From NCBI GenBank assembly GCA_029204225.1, contig CM055110.1:17178093-17242092 (forward strand): 64,000 bases of DNA, in the 5' to 3' direction. Position numbers and translations under genes: made by a program. The stretch's first letter is position 1. Each line of letters starts with the position of its first letter. The notes beneath the pieces were generated by a model. The model saw nothing but the letters and a program-made list of their open reading frames with translations. It was not told the origin of the DNA and did not search any database. Shown piece by piece: positions 59,103 through 64,000 of this stretch. Origin of the DNA: Diphasiastrum complanatum (lineage: Eukaryota > Streptophyta > Lycopodiopsida > Lycopodiales > Lycopodiaceae).

Positions 59103-59500
59103 TTGAATGCACGGATTCGTCTTTTTCTATGACCTCCTCTGGATGATAGATCACATATATCCTTGTTTACCAGTCTTTTTCTCTTGTTGCTTCAGACCTT
59201 TCTGGTGAGCACATCCATATCTTTAACAAGAGACAAATATGAGATATGCATGGATTGAAATGCAATTTTTATCTCATCATTACTAGTTGTATAATGATGC
59301 AAAGAAGATTTCAACATTTGGATCTCCTCCTTGAGCATCTCATTTTCATGCAAACAAGTTTTCATCTTTTTAGATTTTTCTTCACACTCCTTTGATATTT
59401 TCCTTGATTCCTCTTCCAAATAATGTATTCTTTGCATTGAATGTGCATTCCCATAGAGCATCAAATTCTCATAGTAACCCAAAAGGTTATTTTTTATCAT

Positions 59501-60573
59501 GACACATGTAGATTATTAACTGATTCACCGAATGAAAATCTGGATGATGCAATGAACATGAATCAATAGCATACAATGTTCCTAATGACCATAAATCTAC
59601 ATGTTTTAGCTTTTCCTCCTTGTATCGGACCATAACAGAAGTTGACAATTTGGGTTGCTTTGAATTTCTCGTCGTGAGCATATTCTGGTGACAGATCCAC
59701 ATGAAGATGATAAAGCTTTGTCATCAATACAGTAGTATAGTAACAAACAACACAATGACAATAACAAAGCTGGAGATGGCGCTAACGACTCTGCTGGAGA
59801 TAGAGATGGTGTAGGCTTTTTTCAGAAATGTCACTCCTAATTCAAATTTTTGAGTGTTCCCAACTATTGGGAGGGAATATCTCAGCATTTTGAAAAATTA
59901 TATTTTAACTATGGTTAAACACTAGTGAAGTTTGATGTGACTAAACTAAGGCACATTCATTTACATGGAAAGTAGTGCGAGCAGATGCGTAAAGAAGTTA
60001 GAAAATGATATTATAATTACTTTATAGTTATTTTTGTCTCTCCTACATGGCATTTCTTATAGGGCCCTCTTTGGGCCCATATTTTCTCTAATGAGGTCCT
60101 GCAATCTAAAGCATTGTGTAGTGCACTTCCACATAGAATAGGCGCACACCGCATTCAAGCAAGTCACAACATTTCAGATGCTACAAATCATACGAGAAAT
60201 ATCTCAAGGAGGAATCACCCTTGGAACTACTAGAGAGCGTCGACAAAATGCCGACAAGGGAGCTCCAAAATCTACATATGTCAAGAGCGTCACCACCAAC
60301 AAGCAAAACAAAGCTCAATGCCTCACAAACATACTTTATGACGACAGGAACAAGAACATGGTCGAGTCGGCAGAAGTTATTAGATCTACCAGAAACGTAA
60401 AGTCAGACACCCATTGAAGGTGAAATGTACTCACAAGCCAAAGGCACGAGAGTTAGTGGTAGACTAGCTATCAAATGGGCCCAAAGTGGAAAGGGAATCG
60501 AGTAGCTAATAATGAATTTGGTTTAAATTTTTTTATAAAGTCAAGTTGTTAAGACACATGTTTTTGGGTCCAC
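59501..60573. other. Unassigned; possible end of unit X
   Basis: No gene that I can support. On the minus strand near 59690-59560 the words DLSPEYA and DLWSLGTLYAI appear in two different frames, kinase-like but too scattered to call. I could not find terminal inverted repeats that would bound unit X. Confidence 0.35.
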
Positions 60574-60615
60574 CAAAAACCCTAACCCTAGTATTGTCTA
60601 TAAAAGAGTATGTGA
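60574..60615 (+). promoter_or_regulatory. Telo-box and TATA-like pair
   Basis: AAAAACCCTAACCCTAG (telo-box AAACCCTAA with one further CCTAA) is followed some 10 bp later by GTCTATAAAAGAG and then by the AG tract. The order resembles a plant promoter or an LTR promoter, but no gene follows. Confidence 0.3.
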
Positions 60616-60648
60616 CACCATTTTTGTGGTTACCTTTTGCATTTGTAA

Positions 60649-60651
<3 letters not shown>

Positions 60652-60733
<82 letters not shown>
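60652..60733. repeat. (AG)n microsatellite, 82 bp
   Basis: Uninterrupted AG repeat after the seed TTTGTAAAGA. Confidence 0.97.
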
Positions 60734-60738
<5 letters not shown>

Positions 60739-61784
60739 CTTGAGGATTATTAAGCATCATGCAAGCAAAATCATTGTACTTGGTCACTCAACCATCATAC
60801 AAAGAAGTGATTATTAAGATCCTTAGGTAGGTCTCAATACATTGTTCACCTCCCTTGAGAAGATCAACCTCTTGACGAGATGATCTAGAGCCAAAGATGC
60901 ATAGATAACAAAAAAGAAACCAAACCAAACAAAGAACAACCAAGAAAAGAAAAAAGAACAAAAGAAAGATGGCAAAAGGATGAACATCACCCCAAATCTA
61001 GGCTTATTCCACATTTAGATCTCAAGCTAAGCTTGACAAGCATTAGGAAAAATTTGGGCTCAAAATGGGCCCTTTAAGAAGTTTGACATTAGAGAGAGGT
61101 TATGTAGAGAGAGAATGGAAACTGGTACTATTTGGTTGTCATTTTTTGAGTTTCCAATAAGCCGCCGCATTCTAACTACTGTGGTTAAACTAGCTCTAAC
61201 TTCAGGCATTAATTAGTTAAGCGTGCTTGTAATTACAACCATACATTTGTCATATAATCTGGAGTTGTAAACATCCACCAATAATAATATTACAACATGG
61301 TACCTGCGCCTATAAGTATTGAATGGTCTATCATTAAAGCCTAATGGTTGCCGAAGTCCATACCTAGAGATATGATACGTTCGCGGAAACTCACAAGGGC
61401 AATCATTTCCAAAGCTCCACTCTACATAAGCACAAACATGACAATAGAAAAAACTTTACGTTCGAATTTCATGTCCGGATATCAGTTCAGCACATGCACA
61501 GATCATTTGGATATCCTTCAGCCATGGCGGGTCATGTGGCGTGCCCCTTGGCCTAGGAGGCAGTGGTGGAGGACGAGATGGTGGTGGATTTCCCTAGCGG
61601 TCTCCTTGCATTGGGACACCTCCAGGATGAATCCGTGTTGTTTTCTTCGTACAAGCCATTCGTAGACCCAATATCGGATCAACGCGCATGTAGAAAGTCA
61701 ACAGCTATAGATTGTAGGTCGGGCACGCCGAACCAATATTAGATATAAAAGTTGGAAACTAGGCGATAGCGGATGGGCACGTGG
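60734..61784. other. Unassigned stretch
   Basis: No gene seen. The last 120 bp already contain two diverged copies of the AATATCGGATC / CCAATATTAG word that builds the foldback that follows (near 61668 and 61727). Confidence 0.4.
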
Positions 61785-62593
61785 GAGTCTGGAATAGGAA
61801 TATCATGATTGGATCGGTCGCGTTGAATCGATATTGCCTGTTGTAAAAAAAAAACAATAACTTTTGAAAGACTGCTCGGATCGAGATGATTACAGCGCCA
61901 TTAGAAAGCCTCGACGAGAGCTTTTCAACGACACCCACCATGACTCAGTTTTGAGCTACGATCAAAGAGATATTCTCAGTGAAAGTTTTGGGCGGTCAAT
62001 AGTCAACGGTCAACCTAATATCAGATCGGCATGCGGTTGACTAGTTTGACCCGGTCAAACCATAAGGGCGCACACCAATCCGATATTAGTGTTTTTGATT
62101 TTTTTTTTTTCTTTTTGGTTTTGGCAAGATCTCGATGTAAGCTTTGCAATGGCACTAGAATGACTTAATTTTGAGCTACGGTTCAAAAGTTATAGGTAGT
62201 CAAAGTTCCACAACTTTTGAACCATTGCTTGGAATTAGGTCATTCCAGTGCCATTGCAAAGCTCTCGTCACGAGCTCTTTCCAAAAAAAAAATTAAAAAT
62301 CCTAATATTGGATCGGCACGTGCCCTTGGGGTTTGACCGGGTCTAACTGGTCAACCACGCACCGATTTGATATTAGGTTGATTGTTGACTGTTGACAACC
62401 GAAAACTTTGATTGAGAATACATCTACCGAGTCATGTTGGATGTCATTGAAAAGCTCTCATTGAGGGCTTTCTAATGGCACTATAATCATCTCAATCTGA
62501 ACTGTCTTTCAAAAGTTATCTTCTTTTTTTTTTACAACATGCAATATCGATTCAGCGCGCCCTACCCAATCGTGATATTCTTGTTCCAGACTC
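61785..62593. repeat. Foldback (large inverted repeat), 809 bp
   Basis: Left arm 61785-62191 and right arm 62212-62593 are reverse complements with moderate divergence, around a 20-nt loop. The outer ends are GAGTCTGGAATAGGAATATC and, on the other strand, GAGTCTGGAACAAGAATATC; the inner stem is GTTCAAAAGTT / AACTTTTGAAC. The size fits a long MITE or foldback element, or a hairpin RNA locus. No clear target duplication was found next to the ends. Each arm holds nested copies of a 20-bp inverted word (see findings). Confidence 0.8.
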
Positions 62594-63364
62594 TTAAGTG
62601 TGAATGATTAAGTCTTGGTTTGTTAATTGAGTAAGAATTCAGATCAGTGTATTGAATCTCTTTACTCTAGTATTATTGAGAATCTATGGATCTCACAAAC
62701 ATTCTCACAAGATAAGTATTTTACTCGTGGAAAATTTAATTTATCTAGTGGATACTATTCTACTACAGTTTATGGTCTGCAGATGCTTGAATATAGTTCT
62801 TCATTTACTTGGATCTCCAGTTATCATAGGAGACAGACAAGTCTATTAAGATGAGCATTTAACTCAAAAGAGTATCTGGGATATTCATAGTTGAGTTTTA
62901 ATCATTCTATATCTTAATGATTCTCCTACAGATTCTAGTTGAATGAATTATCATATCTTAGAATTGGATTCTAAGGATAATTGTACTTGGAAGCTTTTTA
63001 TAAATTGTCTGCCAGAGTTGTGGATAATTTCAGACTGTAATTATTATTTACTTTCTTTAACTTTAATCTTCTAAGTTAGAGAATATTTCACTCAGTGGTT
63101 CATGTAAGTATTTTACATGAAAGTGATATTACTAGCTTGTGTTGAGTGTAACTTAGTTGAGAAATTTATTGCTTAGTGTACTTTTCAAACTTGAGTCATA
63201 CCGAAACAAAGATTAACGATTGGAAATCGGTTTATCTCTGAGTACTTGTTTGATATGAAAGTCAAACTAAGGATAATGATTTCCTAGGTTAATATTGAAA
63301 GTTAAAGGAACTGTTCTTGTAATTCTTTCCTATTTTAAGGAGCTTCTAAGAATAGAAGTAGTTT
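62594..63364. other. Unassigned, probably 3' part of a retrotransposon
   Basis: AT-rich, no recognisable domain. Because an LTR with polypurine tract follows, it is likely the 3' end of an element reading to the right. Confidence 0.35.
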
Positions 63365-63377
63365 AAGGAGGGAAGAA
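63365..63377 (+). other. Polypurine tract before an LTR
   Basis: AAGGAGGGAAGAA directly precedes TGTTATGGCG, as expected before a 3' LTR. Confidence 0.6.
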
Positions 63378-64000
63378 TGTTATGGCGATATTCTGTTAAG
63401 GACCTGGAATAGTCTTAATATGGTAGACCGGCCCTCCAGTACATTAGATTATTGGTCACGCCCTGATTTAATTCCATGTCAAGGCCTGTTTGTGACTAAT
63501 TACCTTGAGAGGACCCAGACACTCTAATTGAGACATATGGAATATTGCATGTCTGTGTGACGGATATAGGCAGGAGGACTGCATGAAGAGATGTGATCTA
63601 TTTATAGTTGACCTGCATGAGGATTGCATGGTTACATGCACATGACTCTACTCTCTATATAATGAGGTGAGGATTCTCCCGTCAACATATTGGGTTTAGG
63701 TTACCAATTTCTCTCTTCTCCTCTTGCTTCACATGGCATGGCTTGGGGGCTAGATCCAGGTTTGATCTAGGATTGGTTGGGCGGTTTGGCCCCATAGTCT
63801 CTCTTATTGTGTTCTCCTATCCTCATCTTAGGGGTAATCCTTTAGGGACTTTACACCATTAGTCCAAAATATCTCTATGGAAGTTGAGTACAAATAAGAA
63901 CAAAGAGAATGAGAGGTATATCTAAGAATGACAAGAAGTTCATAAACTACAAAGATTAGTTAACTACAGTTTATGACTATTGATGTCAAATCAACCTCGA
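63378..64000 (+). repeat. LTR, probably the 3' LTR of a Gypsy element (runs out of the window)
   Basis: Begins TGTTATGGCGATATTC after a polypurine tract; TATA-like CTATATAATGAGG lies near 63654. The other end is outside the window, so length and family are open. Confidence 0.5.

Larger units (their letters stand above)
57325..59500 (-). pseudogene. Unit X candidate transposase gene, copy 2 (spliced)
   Basis: Not assigned to a named family. Four exons can be joined on the minus strand: 59500-59103, 58922-58625, 58507-57689 and 57594-57325. The first has a coiled coil (YLEEESRKISKECEEKSKKM, LHENEMLKEEIQMLKS), one TGA, then a basic part (NKRKRLV, RGGHRKRRIRAF). The third has SWIFNRTSYPATIKNHMEG, HLAGDLKTLKCMFNVSHGAN, SKHPCLYCMKTTKD and VHICTLHAEVHIVEKIIYL. 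The last has WSSQGMGKSHWQARAAFHKS and TQHGG. From memory, DLK followed by S-x-x-P-C-x-x-C, and H-x10-HGG, recur in uncharacterised mobile-element proteins of cnidarians and some fungi. One TGA at 57902 and two shifts near 58700 and 58850 interrupt it. Confidence 0.55.

Noticed and set aside
59487-59702. Protein-kinase-like words (SPEYA, HVDLWSLGTLYAI)
   Set aside because: The words fall in different frames, no catalytic loop or glycine loop is near, and the length is too short.
60533-60787. Leu-Ser repeat frame
   Set aside because: Complement of the AG microsatellite.

Overview
The window is nuclear DNA of a land plant with a large, repeat-dominated genome; the species cannot be told from the sequence. 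The evidence is plant-type Copia elements primed by initiator tRNA-Met (TGGTATCAGAGC), large Gypsy elements with a tRNA-Asp-like primer site and an extra reading frame after pol, short T-rich GT-AG introns, and long AT and AG microsatellites. I found no convincing host gene, tRNA, rRNA or CRISPR array. Almost everything recognisable is an LTR retrotransposon at some stage of decay, plus one two-gene unit that I cannot assign to a known element class.

Layout. 1-1174: end of a convergent two-gene unit (unit X, copy 1). 1477-1660: AG microsatellite. 1662-17440: Copia element A, whose gag is split by three insertions that can each be removed exactly at a 5-bp target duplication: Copia B (2652-6444, TCTAC), a solo LTR (6472-7304, AGAAG) and Gypsy C (7582-16125, GATGC, coding on the minus strand). 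A fourth element, Gypsy G (17441-28598), cuts A in its integrase. G has a 25-bp minisatellite in its leader and again after pol, and a 2.7-kb extra ORF. 28600-31220: Copia scrap, an LTR-like stretch and a palindromic minisatellite. 31221-36259: a chimeric Copia whose 5' LTR and gag come from one family (F) and whose pol and 3' LTR come from another (D). 36260-42830: 3' part of Gypsy E, a relative of C, with a complete extra ORF region and a 217-bp AG tract inside its LTR. 42831-44633: minus-strand chromovirus-like Gypsy I, interrupted by E and by Copia H (44634-49163). 49164-50870: Gypsy scraps around an unrecognised 187-codon frame. 50871-53575: mostly unassigned. 53576-54616: Copia gag abutting an inverted Copia RNase H piece. 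54684-59500: unit X, copy 2. 61785-62593: an 809-bp foldback with a 20-nt loop. 63378-64000: start of another LTR.

Most noteworthy. (1) Unit X: a spliced accessory gene and a spliced gene with transposase-like motifs face each other tail to tail, and the same arrangement with the same phase-0 intron recurs at the other end of the window. (2) In three dissimilar Copia elements (B, F, H) the conserved gag tryptophan codon is TGA, always followed by AAA and an in-frame ATG four codons on. (3) Nine perfect TTCNNGAA heat-shock-type motifs lie between pol and the extra ORF of Gypsy C. Each coding element whose pol is long enough to judge has lost part of pol, so those that moved recently would have needed proteins supplied in trans.
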